Positions 1 to 11,033 of a stretch of 64,000 bases of DNA are shown piece after piece. Under the pieces are notes generated by a model. The model saw nothing but the letters and a program-made list of their open reading frames with translations, was not told where the DNA came from and ran no database searches. The translations under genes and the position numbers were made by a program. How positions within the stretch are numbered: the stretch's first letter is position 1; the number at the start of each line of letters is the position of its first letter. Origin of the DNA: Volvox africanus (lineage: Eukaryota; Chlorophyta; Chlorophyceae; Chlamydomonadales; Volvocaceae); assembly GCA_030268105.1 (NCBI GenBank), contig BSDZ01000008.1, positions 1,612,001 through 1,676,000 on the forward strand, given 5' to 3'.

Positions 1-520
1 AACACATCGGTGATTTGCGAATGTGCGAAATCATGCTGCAGTCGGCCGTTCGTTATGCAAACCGCTATAATGGATAGCGTGTATATCTGAAAATTAAGCA
101 ATATAGTCATATCCTGTTCCCTGAAACGATTTTTGAAGGTTCCGGGGATCTAGGGCCTACTCAGTAAGGGGTTCCTGGGATGATCGGGGGAGCGCTGGAG
201 CCGCCCTTAAGAACCCTGACCCACACATAAATTCATACGTATGGAACTTATGGTACGTATGTCGCCTGTATGGAAGGTGGACCTGCGTGCAGGTCCTAAC
301 CTCTTGATTACGGACGGCTGGAGCAAGCATCAGTCATTTAGTATTGGTCGCTGCGTCTTTTCATTTCCACAAGCAAGCTGTGGACGACAGTATGCACAAG
401 CTATGGATGGCAGTCGCGACACAAAGCAATATATAAAGAGTGCCTAAGCCAAATGAGTCGCCCTCTGCGTGCCTGCTTTACTTAGCTTTGCGAATGAATA
501 GGATGCGCAACCGATTGATA
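1..520. other. Left flank, no gene recognised
   Basis: No coding region, RNA gene or repeat that I recognise is present in these 520 bases. The one open frame (241-447, plus) is 68 codons with no family resemblance and is probably chance. The stretch is the host DNA outside the large transposon that starts at 524. Confidence 0.5.
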
Positions 521-523
521 ATG

Positions 524-633
524 CGTCTGTAATTTGGGAGGCTGTCTATAGCTCGACTATTGCCAGAAATAGCCGGTACGGATATATCCGATCAATAGTC
601 CATTCATTTAGACGATTTTGACATCGACTATAG
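524..633 (+). repeat. Left terminal inverted repeat of the DNA transposon
   Basis: This 110-bp segment matches the reverse complement of 14539-14648 with only a handful of mismatches. It contains the palindromic GGATATATCC core and ends in a CTATAG motif that recurs near the right end. Confidence 0.88.
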
Positions 634-3181
634 CATGCTAGCGTACAATTCTTTTGCCCCAGCTGCTAAGGGTGTGTGGGCACCACCAGGCATCCACTTG
701 ATGACGGACAGCAGGGAAGAGATCTTACTTGCTGCACACCAAGGCACCACCGCGAATCGGGTAAGCTTATTGCGTGAGAGTCTTTAGCAGCCACCAGACG
801 ACGAACCAGGAATATTGGAAGCAAAAAAGCTTTCCAGCTCCAGCCGTGGGTCCTCAACAGGTGGAGCATTGATGTCGGAGGGGCACAAGTCGTCCAGTAG
901 GCCTAGATAAGACGTGCCCATTTCAAGAGTTTCTAGGGATGCAGTCCGCAACTGTGAAGGGTCGCACCCCTCGTATGCTGCAAGTGGCGGAGCGGACGCA
1001 GCTATGTTGTTTGCATCCCTGGTGTTATGGTCCAGCTGCTGCCAAGATGGAGCTCTCAGGGAATGGGCCATGAGACAATCACGACATTTGTGCTTGTGCA
1101 AGTTTAGGAAGAAGCCATTGCAATGGGGCCAGATGTTGTTGAGCGTCGCCGTTATTTCCGTTGACTCGACCAGTCGGGTTGACCCTGGGGCCCGAGGCTG
1201 TGGGCAGAATTCAAGTGGAAATGAAGTATAATCTTATACAGTCACAAGCCAAGCAACGGTACCAGCACTTCAAATCCTGAGCGCGGGCCAGTGGAGTCTT
1301 GTGGAAAAATAACTGTCAGGCTGTAATAAATGTTATTCCTTGTGCTGTAAATTTGTGCAGGTATAACATTTTTGGGCTTTCAGCCTGGCATAGGGTTGGC
1401 TCTTTCACAACTACGGTGGGCATTGAGGGACTGTCATCATAAGTCGACTGTCGACCGGCTTTAGTCCATACCTTACATACTCCACGTACTTGACAGCACC
1501 ATGGGTCTCATTCCAGTAGACGCTGCCTCTTTGGTCTCTGGTGTGAATAAGTCAACTCACTGGTGCAATGCAGTGTACTTGAAACGCTTTTACAAGTCCA
1601 TCCACGCTGCAGCGACCGTTAAACTTTCCGGGCATCCCTCGCTTTCACTTCTGACTGGTGCAGGTGGTCAGGGGCCGGAAGGCCCGTGAAGGCAGTAGTC
1701 GTCCGGCATTTGCTTCAGTGGATGCTCCCCTGGATGCAGCCTGTGCCTGCTCGTTGAACCCCTTGATACGCCTGCCAGCATTTATGATTGGGTATCTGCT
1801 ACGGCCAACATCTGCAAGGTGGACATCTGCATTGCGCTCAGTGCTGGTGTTCCATGAGGCTGACTATGAGCCGCTGAGGGTAGCCTCGGCGGCTCATAGG
1901 CGGCCTCGTGGTTCTGCTATACCTCGTGGTATAGCAGAACGCCAGCACCGAGTGCAATGCAGATGTCCACCTTGCAGACATTGGCCGTAGCAGATACCCA
2001 ATCATAAATGCTGGCAGGCGTATCAAGGGGTTCGACGAGCAGGCACAGGCTGCATCCAAGGGTCTGAAGCAAATGCCGGACGTTCAGGATGACGACCGCC
2101 TTCACGGGTGGAATGATGGCAAAAACCTTCCGGCCCCTGACCACCTGCGCCAGCTCGCCAGTCAGAAGTGAAAGTGAGGGATGCCCGGAAAGTTTAACGG
2201 TCGCTGCAGCGTGGATGGACTTGTAAAAGCGTTTCAAGTACACTGCATTGCACCAGTGAGTTGACTTATTCACACCAGAGACCAAAGAGGCAGCATCTAC
2301 TGGAATGAGACCCATGGTGCTGTCAAGTACGTGGAGTATGTAAGGTATGGACTAAAGCCGGTCGACAGTCGACTTATGACGACAGTCCCTCAATGCCCGC
2401 CGTAGTTGTGAAAGAGCCAACCCTATGCCAGGCTGACAGCCCAAAAATGTTATACCTGCACAAATTTACAGCACAAGGAATAACATTTATTACAGCCTGA
2501 CAGTTATTTTTCCACAAGACTCCACTGGCCCGCGCTCAGGATTTGAAGTGCTGGTACCGTTGCTTGGCTTGTGACTGTATAAGATTATACTTCATTTCCA
2601 CTTGAATTCTGCCCACAGCCTCGGGCCCCAGGGTCAACCTGACTGGTTGAGTCAATGGAAATAATGGCAACACTCAACAACATCTGGCCCCGTTGCAATG
2701 GCTTCTTCCTAAACTTGCACAAGCACAAATGTCGTGATTGTCTCATGGCCCATTCCCTGAGAGCTGTGTCTTGGCAGCAGCTGGACCATAACACCAGGGA
2801 TGCAACATATACAACATAGCTGCGTCCGCTCCGCCACTTGCAGCATACAAGGGGTGCGACCCTTCACAGTTGCGGACTGCATCCCTAGAGACTCTTGAAA
2901 TGGGCACGTCTTATCTAGGCCATCTGTGCCCTTCCGACATCAATGCTCCACCTGTTGCGGACCCACGGCTGGAGCTGGAAAGCTTTTTTGCTTCCAATAT
3001 TCCTGGTTCGTCATCTGGTGGCTGCTTAAAGACACTCATGCAATAAGCTTACCCGATTCACGGTGGTGCCTTGGTGTGCAGCAAGCAAGATCTCTTCCCT
3101 GCTGTCCATCATCAAGTGGATGCCTGGCGGTGCCTACACACCCTCAGCAGCTGGGGCAAAAGAATTGTATGCTAACGTGCA
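634..3181. repeat. 2.5-kb imperfect palindrome of transposase 5' region
   Basis: Left arm (634 to about 1870) and right arm (about 1940 to 3181) are inverted copies; paired positions sum to about 3815. For example, the frame starting MGLIPVDAASLVSG occurs at 1501 on plus and at 2315 on minus, and a frame ending GARGCGQNSSGNEV ends at 1231 (plus) and 2585 (minus). Near the centre is a perfect hairpin, 1913-1942 (GTTCTGCTATACC stem, TCGT loop). The right arm runs in frame order into the transposase piece after 3182, so it is probably the original and the left arm the inverted duplicate. The arms differ by scattered substitutions and small gaps, so the event is not recent. Confidence 0.85.
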
Positions 3182-3182
3182 G

Positions 3183-4383
3183 GCTGACAGGATGGGCCAG
3201 GAGTTTGAGCATGTTGATATCTTGAGGCGGCTGGTACTGGATGAGAAACTGATGGTGTCCGTGCTGAAGGACCCCATTGGGGAGGTCAAGCGCATGCTTG
3301 CCGACCCTTTAGCAAAGCTTTTCTGAGACCCACCCTCGTAATCAACGCCAATGGCCAGCGTGTGTACAACAAAATGTGGACGGCTGATAGGTGGATGGCA
3401 GACCAGGTCCGTCAGATAGCATTGCTTTGTTTGAAACATGCCCAGTGGGGACCTTGACTGTTACAGTTGCCAACAGGCCACGTGGGCGGGCCAGGCGCCC
3501 ATTGTGTACATCATGATCTGGTCTGACAAGATGAACTATGACAAGGCCGGCCGGCAGGCTGGCCACCCTCTCACCATTTCCCTAGGTGGGATCACATGGG
3601 TTCCCCATGCAAGTTACCTTCACATGTCCAGAAAATGACAGACTTCCAACACGCAGGGAACCACCCAGTCGAGTTCCATCATCGCAATGCTCCCCCGAGT
3701 GATGGCAAGAGAGGGTATGCTGTCTGTAATTTGGTTTCTTTTATAGGGCATTCCCTTGCGCAAACAGCCCATACACATGCTTGAATGGATTTGAATGGAT
3801 GAGGGTTACAGCGGGCCCGCTTAAGGGACATCAATACATACCCTACAGTGACAAAACCTACAGTGACAACCCACAGGCCCCCCCCCTGTAACAACCATCC
3901 CCTTCAAGGGACATCCTGCTTCCCCATGCTCCCATGGCTCTGCCATGCAGGTGAGAGTAAAGACAGTGACAGCTTCTGTGCTCCGAAGCGGCGTGTGCTG
4001 CAGGCCTCACTTGAGTTGGTCCTCAAGCCCTTCAAGGATGCAAGTCATGGGTACACGGCAGGCACGATGCATTCTGATAACATAGCAAGCAGCTGTTGAC
4101 TATGGAACCTCTGTCAAAACACAGGCTGCTAACTATGCGTGACAGTGCTGGTAAGCACCACGAGTGCCGGCTGGCCCTTGGTGCCTTCCTCGCGGACCTG
4201 CAAGAGCAATGGGACACGCTGGGTCTCAAGTATTTTAGGGATGTACCCACGCTAGCCACGAAGGATGAAACAGGCGATCAAGGCCTGCAGCATGCAGGGA
4301 GGCAGACATGCGTGAGGTCGGTTTCATTTGTTCCATGTGACTACACTGCCGATGCTATTTCTCAGCAGAATCCTTGTTGGCCA
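3183..4383 (+). pseudogene. Plavaka/CACTA-like transposase fragment, upstream of the retrotransposon
   Basis: Plus-strand frames read QADRMGQEFEHVDILRRLVL (about 3181), then APIVYIMIWSDKMNYDKAGR (about 3500-3560) and ECRLALGAFLADLQEQWDTL (about 4160). The second resembles the catalytic-core stretch of Plavaka-like transposases, where a leucine/isoleucine-rich strand precedes SDKT and is followed by a P-L-S-L-G-I pattern. Pieces are in different frames with stops (for example the TGA at 3324), so this is a remnant or contains unresolved introns. It is interrupted at 4384 by the LTR retrotransposon and resumes after 11868. Confidence 0.6.
4379..4383 (+). repeat. Target-site duplication GGCCA, left copy
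   Basis: GGCCA directly precedes the left LTR and is repeated at 11864-11868 directly after the right LTR. This 5-bp duplication is typical of Ty3/gypsy integration and proves insertion of a complete element into the transposase. Confidence 0.9.
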
Positions 4384-5213
4384 TGTTGTGCCACGGTTCG
4401 TTTCCCGCCGATGCGTAGGTCGATGCGACGCTACGAGGCGAAGTGCTATTTTGATGAATGCATGAACGATCAATGCATATGAATGAACTTGCATGATATA
4501 AATGTATTCGTATATATTTATATATGCATTTGGCATGTCACCATTATCCATCACGACATCACATCATGGCAAATCCGCCTAGCATGAAATCCCAAATCAT
4601 TGAAGTGCGCATTATGCTCGTGCTACGAAACGATAAGTAATATTATTTGATATAATATTACTTCATTACAGCACACGTTGAGAGCGCTGCACTCGTTGTG
4701 ATGCATGCCTTGCAACTGAATATCGATATTCGGACCCTTGCATCATGCGAATGCTGGAAAGGCTTATCAGTTGTTATGCTTGGACATCGCCTATACGCAG
4801 TAGGGTTGTCACACTTAGGATCGGCCTCCTAGTGTGAATCGTACGGCATTGTGATGCTGCGAGTATAACAGATGTGAGGACGGCTAAGTAAGATAAGACA
4901 TTTGATACCAGAGAACACTCGTGTGTTCAACATTGTTATTGCTAATTGCTATTCTACTTAGCCCGAGCTAAGCCTGAACTTCGCTTATCACCGCCGTGTG
5001 ATGATTGTTTGCTTCCGGCGCTGACGGCCATTTCATCCATTGCATCGCTTCAATCTGTAAGACTGTAAGTTATATCTCTTCTTGTCTTGAAGTCTTCCGC
5101 TGTCTCTGTTTGCTCGCACTTGCCTTGCTGTACTTGCAAGTGCTCATGCATCGGTGTCGAAAGCCTTCAGACGCGCAGATACTTATGAGCAAAGACGAAG
5201 GAGAGGTACAACA
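4384..5213 (+). repeat. Left LTR (830 bp)
   Basis: Starts TGTTGTGCCACGG and ends GGTACAACA. It aligns without gaps to 11034-11863. The U3 side is AT-rich with a palindromic AATATTATTTGATATAATATT segment and several ATG/CAT repeats; I could not locate a definite promoter. Confidence 0.95.
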
Positions 5214-5216
5214 AAT

Positions 5217-5234
5217 TGGTATTGAGACTGGTTC
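5217..5234 (+). promoter_or_regulatory. Candidate tRNA primer-binding site
   Basis: Three bases after the left LTR the sequence reads TGGTATTGAGACTGG. The initial TGG pairs with the universal CCA 3' end of tRNAs and TGGTAT matches the start of the initiator-Met site common in gypsy elements; the rest diverges, so the primer tRNA is uncertain. Confidence 0.5.
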
Positions 5235-5280
5235 GTTGCCTAACTGTCTCTTTGTGTCAAATCGGAAGTAGGTTCTTTCA

Positions 5281-5373
5281 ATGGCGAGTTCCAGCGATGA
5301 ACCACGAGGACCGCTAGATACTTTCGCCGAAGACCTAGGCCGCGCCGTATTGGACGCCGCTGCTTCCGGTTTG
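5281..5373 (+). CDS. Possible 5' gag leader exon
   Basis: A 30-codon frame starts MASSSDEPRGPLDTFAEDLG soon after the primer-binding site and stops at TAA. It could be the true start of gag if an intron (GTTTGTAATTG to a CGCAG acceptor near 5440) is removed, leading into the frame at 5441-5592 (LLAVTTETGFRPDQLATLIA). I could not connect that frame to the main gag frame cleanly, so it is listed as a possibility only. Confidence 0.3.
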
Positions 5374-5679
5374 TAATTGTTTAATTGCTTTTGTCTAGAT
5401 TGCTGCACTTGTTGTGTAAGTGTACGCTCTGAGTCGCAGGTAATCTCAGCGCTCCGGCATTGCTTGCCGTGACGACTGAGACCGGCTTTCGTCCGGACCA
5501 GTTGGCGACTCTAATCGCCCAAACTACGGAGATCAGGACTCAGCTGGGCAAGTACTCGCTGAGTTTACTGAATCTTCTCAAGAGTACTGTCGGTAGGATC
5601 ACCGAATCGTTTTGTACTCTTGCCTTTGCGATAGAAGTCGGCTTCTATTACGCAAACCTAGGGTATTGCTTCATGTTCC

Positions 5680-6915
5680 ATGTCCGCGGAACGCGACGAT
5701 ACACCGCACACTAGCTTAGCTAGCCAACCCGATTTTGTTGTGGCTGCTAGAGCTCCAGTTAGAGGTCTTGAGACTGTTGGCACGCGAGCCACTCAAGAGC
5801 CCCTTGTCCTTCAGACCCCTGCTCACTTAATTGTGCCGCATTCAGCAGTTAATACGAATATGGACAACACTGCTGGACCAAGGGTTCTGCCGTTACCTCA
5901 AGCACAAGGGCACGATGCCATCCCTGAGGTGATGAGATTGTCAATTCCCATTCCTAGACTTAATATTTCGCTGACTGAAAAGACACCAGGTCCTAGCATA
6001 GCCGATGCAACTCGTGCGTACGTGCGTGACGCTAAAAAGTATCTCCAGGCTGTTCATGGTGGCGATAATGATGGTATCAGGTGTCTCTTTGTTGGTAACA
6101 CCCTCGAGGGCTCAGCGAAGGACTGGTATCACGAATGGACCACCGCCCGGGGTGAATATACTTTTGACGAGATGATCGCTGCTCTGCTCGCACGGTTCGC
6201 TACTGAGGTGCAAGCACGTGATGTGGAGGCTCGTAAGGTCTTGGCGGCCGGTAGCTACCACATGCGTCGGGGCGAAAATGTACCTGCGTACCAGTCATGC
6301 TTCGAAGCACTAGTGACCCCCATTGCTGACCTCACTGAGAACGAGCGTGTCTTTTGGTTTAAGCGAGGCCTGACGAAACTTTTGGCTAAATGGTGCGCTA
6401 CTGACTTGTCTGGGGTGCCGTTCAAGTCGTATGATGCCTTGGTTGCATTTGCTAAGGGTACGGAGATACGACTCCTTGCCGGTGAGGAAGAAGTCAAGTC
6501 TGCCCCTCGTGCAAATACCGTGCAAGTGCAGGATCCGCTTGGGGAAGCTGTAGCTCTGGACCAGGAACCTGGAGCGACCCGCCCCGCACCTACTGCCGCG
6601 ACGCGACGCAGCAACCGGCAACGCAAGGCGCGCGGGGGCACTAGCTCAGGTGTCCACGGGTCAGGAGGAGCAGGTCCGAGTTCGGACCCAGCTAAGAGCA
6701 GGAAGCGTGGTGGTGCGCCGTCGTCAGCAGCTGCACAGCGCTCTGACCCCAATGCGAAGCGGACTCGCACGGATGACTTGTTTATGCCAAAATGGAATTG
6801 CAATCGTTCCGAGTTCGAGCGTCGGAAAGCGGCCAATGTTTGTCTATGGTGCACGGAGAGTCATCCTACGAAGGATTGCCCGTTACTGCCGCCGTTTGTA
6901 CCTCAGCCGAAATAG
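5680..6915 (+). CDS. gag: Retrotransposon Gag polyprotein
   Basis: A 411-residue open frame. An aromatic-rich capsid-like region (about residues 130-235: FVGNTLEGSAKDWYHEW, then RRGENVPAYQSCFEAL) matches the Ty3/gypsy Gag (retrotrans_gag) pattern. A basic Ser/Gly-rich linker follows, then a C-terminal zinc knuckle CLWCTESHPTKDC (residues about 387-399). The knuckle spacing is CX2CX3HX4C, one residue shorter between the second Cys and His than the usual CX2CX4HX4C. The start at 5680 is the first ATG of the frame; an upstream spliced start is possible. The frame ends in TAG (6913-6915) and pol continues in the same frame. Confidence 0.85.
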   Translation: MSAERDDTPHTSLASQPDFVVAARAPVRGLETVGTRATQEPLVLQTPAHLIVPHSAVNTNMDNTAGPRVLPLPQAQGHDAIPEVMRLSIPIPRLNISLTEKTPGPSIADATRAYVRDAKKYLQAVHGGDNDGIRCLFVGNTLEGSAKDWYHEWTTARGEYTFDEMIAALLARFATEVQARDVEARKVLAAGSYHMRRGENVPAYQSCFEALVTPIADLTENERVFWFKRGLTKLLAKWCATDLSGVPFKSYDALVAFAKGTEIRLLAGEEEVKSAPRANTVQVQDPLGEAVALDQEPGATRPAPTAATRRSNRQRKARGGTSSGVHGSGGAGPSSDPAKSRKRGGAPSSAAAQRSDPNAKRTRTDDLFMPKWNCNRSEFERRKAANVCLWCTESHPTKDCPLLPPFVPQPK

Positions 6916-9900
6916 GGGCTTGCCCGGGTTCCTGCGGAGGGGGCACCACCCGGGATTTCTGAACTAACGTGTGGTCGGTGGTCATCCTTACGGCCAGCCG
7001 TGAAGGCATTGTTGCCTTGCGTACTTGGACACATCGAGCGAGTCATTGCGCGACGCATCACGCTTGATGGACGCACGGGACTTCTCTGCTTCGATCCGCT
7101 GTGTAATTTGTTTACACCACGCCGTCCCCTGTCATCTATCAATCTGTCTAACCACGTGGTTTTGTTCATCCCCTCGTCTCTGCGTGAGATGTCGGAACAG
7201 TTGGCCGTATACAGGAGATGTAGGCATCAATATCCAGGCACCGCCGCATGTGTATTACTCCCCGCTTTCTGTCGGCGCAAGGCAGAGGCATCGTTAAGGG
7301 GTATGCGGTGTGTTCACCGGTTCGAGCCGGGCACCGTTTTGTTTAATGGTGTGGATCGGGAGGGTATGCTGGCTCCGTGGCCAGGGACATCCTACTCGGT
7401 TGACGTTTGGTACGAAGCTCCTGATGAGGGTGCCGTAGGTTACGGACCCGCCCTAAGTGCACTGCCGTTATCTGCTGGGCAGTCACTCGTAGATAACCGT
7501 GTCCCAATGGTTCAGATCGGTTTGAATGGCCGTACTCTGAAGGCACTTGTTGACACCGGTGCCAGCGACGACTTCATCTCTGTCGCAGAGGTGAATGCGC
7601 TGGGGTTGACCCCAGAGTCGTCCGATTGTCCACAGGTTACCCTTGCTGACGGGGGTAAGCATCCCATTGTGGGCAGGATCACCCTTAGCCTATCGATAGG
7701 CCCTTTGCGTGTTGTGACCCGGTACGTGCTGCAGGGCTTAGCAGAGACTGCACCGTACATAATGGGGTCTTCAACATTACGACAGTACCGCGCGCGCATC
7801 GACATGGAGACCGCAACCCTGCATATGTGCAAGGGTACTCTGTCGATTAAGGTACCTTTCCTGTCGTTCAAACATGTCACACCAAAGGAGGGCGAAGCTG
7901 AGGCGGTGCCTATGGTTAATTTCGCTGTGACCGCAATGGCCGCGCGAATCAAACCAGAGCTAGTCGGGTGTAAGGAAGCCGTCCGTTTGTTACAGAAGGG
8001 TGCCCACGGACTGCTTTTGAGGCCGCGGGTGGGCTGCAGTGCCACCACCGCGCAGATTTCTGTGGATCCTGAGGTTGAGGCCCTACTGTTGCAGTATGAG
8101 GACGTCTTCAAAGATATCCCTGGGCTGCCACCTATGCGTCCTGTTGATCACACAATCCCTCTCATGCCTGGAGTGCAGCCTACGGCCCGGCCAATGTACA
8201 GGTTGAGTCCATTGGAGCTGGACGAAGTGAAGCACCAGGTGACGGATTTGCTCGTGAAGGGTATGATACGCCCCAGCACATCCCCGTATTCTGCTCCGAT
8301 TTTGTTTGTCGGTAAGAAGGATGGGACCTTGTGCATGTGCATCAATTACCGGGGTTTGAATGCGAGTACGGTGAAAAATCGCTACCCTTTGCCACGCGTT
8401 GACGACCTGTTGGATAAGCTGAAGGGTTCGGCTTATTTTTCCTCGATTGACCTGCAACAGGGCTATAATCAGATTCGCATCGCTGCCTCTGATATCCCGA
8501 AAACCGCTTTTCGGACGCCCTTCGGTCACTTCGAGTATACGGTCCTATCATTTGGGTTGACCAATGCCCCTGCGACGTTTCAGGCGGTCATGGACCGAAT
8601 GTTTAGGCCGTTTATCGACAGGTTCGTTGTTTGCTACCTGGATGACATCTTGGTTTATTCTAAGACGCGTGAGGAGCACTTGGAGCATCTTCAGCTCATG
8701 CTCAACGTTATGAGGCGGGAGCAATTGTTTGCTAAACGCGCCAAATGCTTTTGGGTGCAGCCTCAGGTGGAATATTTGGGCCACATTGTGTCGGCCACTG
8801 GTGTGAAGATGGACCCGCGGAAGGTCGCCGTGGTTCACGATTGGCCCGCGCCTCAGAACCTCACGGAGCTGCGTAAGTTCCTTGGCTTGACCAATTGTTT
8901 CCGAAAGTTCATTGAAAAATATTCCATCATTGCGGCCCCGCTTACTAACTTAACTCGCAAAGGCATTTTTGTTTAGCTAGAGTCGTGGACATCGCAATGC
9001 CAGCGGGCATTCGAAGAGCTCAAGCGAACCGTTGCCGAAGATGTCACCCTTGCGTTCCCTGATTACTCGTTGCCGTTTCGTGTTGAGGTGGTGTCTGATG
9101 CCTCAGTATTTGGAAGCGGCGCTGTATTGTTACAGGAAGGGCGACTGATCACCTTCACGAGTAAGAAGTTTTCTGGTGCGGAGATTCGCTACACCACCGG
9201 GGAACAGGAGCTTCTGGCAGTGCTGCATGCTTTAAAGGAATGGCACTGTTACCTCAAGGGACGCCCATTTACTTTAAAGACTGACCCCAAGCCCCTAACG
9301 TTTTTGCAAAGTGTTCCGACGTTGAACCGCCATCAGGCTAGATGGATGGAATACCTAGCTAGGTTCGACTGCACCTGGGAGTACATTTCTGGTAAACTGA
9401 ATATTGCCGATGCTCTCAGTCGACATCCGTCGCTACACGCTGCAATTTTGGCAGCGCCCGTCGTGCGACCACATAACGAGGAGGTGCCGATCGCGACGGA
9501 CCTTGTGGAGCGGTTGAAGGTTGCCTACAACGCAGATGCCTGGTTCTCGGAGCCGGCTAATGTAGAAAACCTTCGCAAGCAGAATGGCCTTTGGCTACGG
9601 ACGGAGGGTGCAGCTACGCAAATCGTCGTTCCGAACGATGACGTGCTACGCTACGACATCGTTGCACGGTTCCACGAGGACCCATTAGCAGGACACCCTG
9701 GTAGCAAGTGATTGGTCGAGTTGGTGCAACGTTCCTTTTGGTGGCCTCGTTTGGCTAAAGATGCGGCGAACTTCGTACAGACATGCAGTCTGTGCCAGCA
9801 CAATAAGGCTTTGTCCGGTAAGGGTCATGGGTTGTTGCAACCGTTGCCTGTCCCGGATGCACCTTGGGAAAGTGTTTCCATGGACTTCGTAGTCGCGCTG

Positions 9901-10974
9901 CCCAAAACTGAGGGGGGATATGATGCGGTGTTCGTAATGGTCGATCATCTGACTAAGATGGTTCACCTAGCACCATGCACATCATCCTGCACGGCTGAGC
10001 AAACCGCACGTTTGTTTTTCGACAATGTGGTTCGGTTACACAGGGTTCCCAAAAACGTGATCTCGGACCACGGTGGGCAGTTCACGTCTAAGTTTTGGGA
10101 AGTGCTCTGCAAGCTAGTTGGCATGCGCGTCAACCTGAGCACGGCGTATCACCCGCAGATTGATGGTCAAACCGAACGCACGAATCGCACGTTGGGTGAT
10201 ATGTTGCGCAATTATGCTGGTCACACACCCCTCGTTTGGGATACGTTTTTGACTGCAGCAGAATTCGCGCTTAACAACACTGTTAACCGCTCCACAGGCA
10301 AAAGTTCATTCTTTCTCAACTACGGATTTCATCCCGCGCTACCCATGTGGCGTGAGTTGGAAGTGAACGTGCCTGCTGCTAAGATCTTTGCCAAGTCTTT
10401 TATGTCCCGTATCACAGACGCGAAGGCGTGTTTGGACGCGGCGCAGCAACGAACGACGGAATACTACAACAAATCCAAGCAGGATGTGACGTTTTCGGAA
10501 GGGCAACTCGTGTTGTTAAGCACCAAGAACTTGTGTTCCTTGGCCGACGGATCCCGAAAACTCTTACCCCGCTGGATTGGTCCGTATCCTGTCGTGCGCA
10601 TGGTCGGGAATGTGGCTGTGGAGCTTGTATTGCCCGCTGATATGACCATTCACCCCACGTTTCACGTATCGCTTGTCCATCCTTATCGTGGTATGGAACC
10701 CGTCCCTGAGCCTGCTAACGCCCCCGCAGCGATCGAACCAGTTCCCGAGACCTGGATCGCTGGTAAACAGAAGTTTTACGATGTGGAGCGGGTGTTAGAT
10801 TATCGCGCGCGTCGTGTGGGCCGACACCGACGTAAGCGGACAGTACACGAGTACTTGGTCAAGTGGACAGGGTATACCAGCGAGCACAACTCGTGGGAAC
10901 CGGCACGCAACTTCTCGCAGGACATGAAGCCCCTGCTCGAAGAAGCCCGCAAACGTGCCACACAAGCCCAATGA
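6916..10974 (+). pseudogene. pol: Retrotransposon Pol polyprotein with two in-frame stops
   Basis: The frame is open from just after the gag TAG and matches Ty3/gypsy Pol. In order: aspartic protease (LVDTGASDDFIS, about 7548), reverse transcriptase (SSIDLQQGYNQIRI near 8438; YLDDILVYS at 8635), RNase H (VVSDASVFGSGAVLL near 9088; TGEQELLAVLHALKEW; ADALSRHP), integrase with an HHCC zinc region (about 9670-9805), DDE residues in MDFVVALP, VISDHGGQFTSKFW and AYHPQIDGQTERTN, and a C-terminal chromodomain (YLVKWTGYTSEHNSWEPARN, about 10853). TAG at 8974-8976 separates RT from RNase H, and TGA at 9709-9711 falls inside the integrase zinc region. Each lies at a position where a sense codon one base away would fit the family, so both look like point mutations. 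All parts stay in one frame with no frameshift. Confidence 0.93.
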
Positions 10975-11018
10975 CCCCTGCAGTCAATGCTGTATGGAGC
11001 AGCGAGGACGCTGCATAT

Positions 11019-11029
11019 GGGAGAGGGGA
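11019..11029 (+). promoter_or_regulatory. Polypurine tract
   Basis: GGGAGAGGGGA lies four bases before the right LTR, the expected place and composition for the plus-strand primer of reverse transcription. Confidence 0.75.
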
Positions 11030-11033
11030 TAAT

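Noticed and set aside
8974..9711. Recoding of the TAG at 8974 and TGA at 9709 as sense
   Set aside because: Both sit inside conserved domains at sites where single-base changes explain them, and the element carries other signs of age (LTR divergence); decay is simpler.
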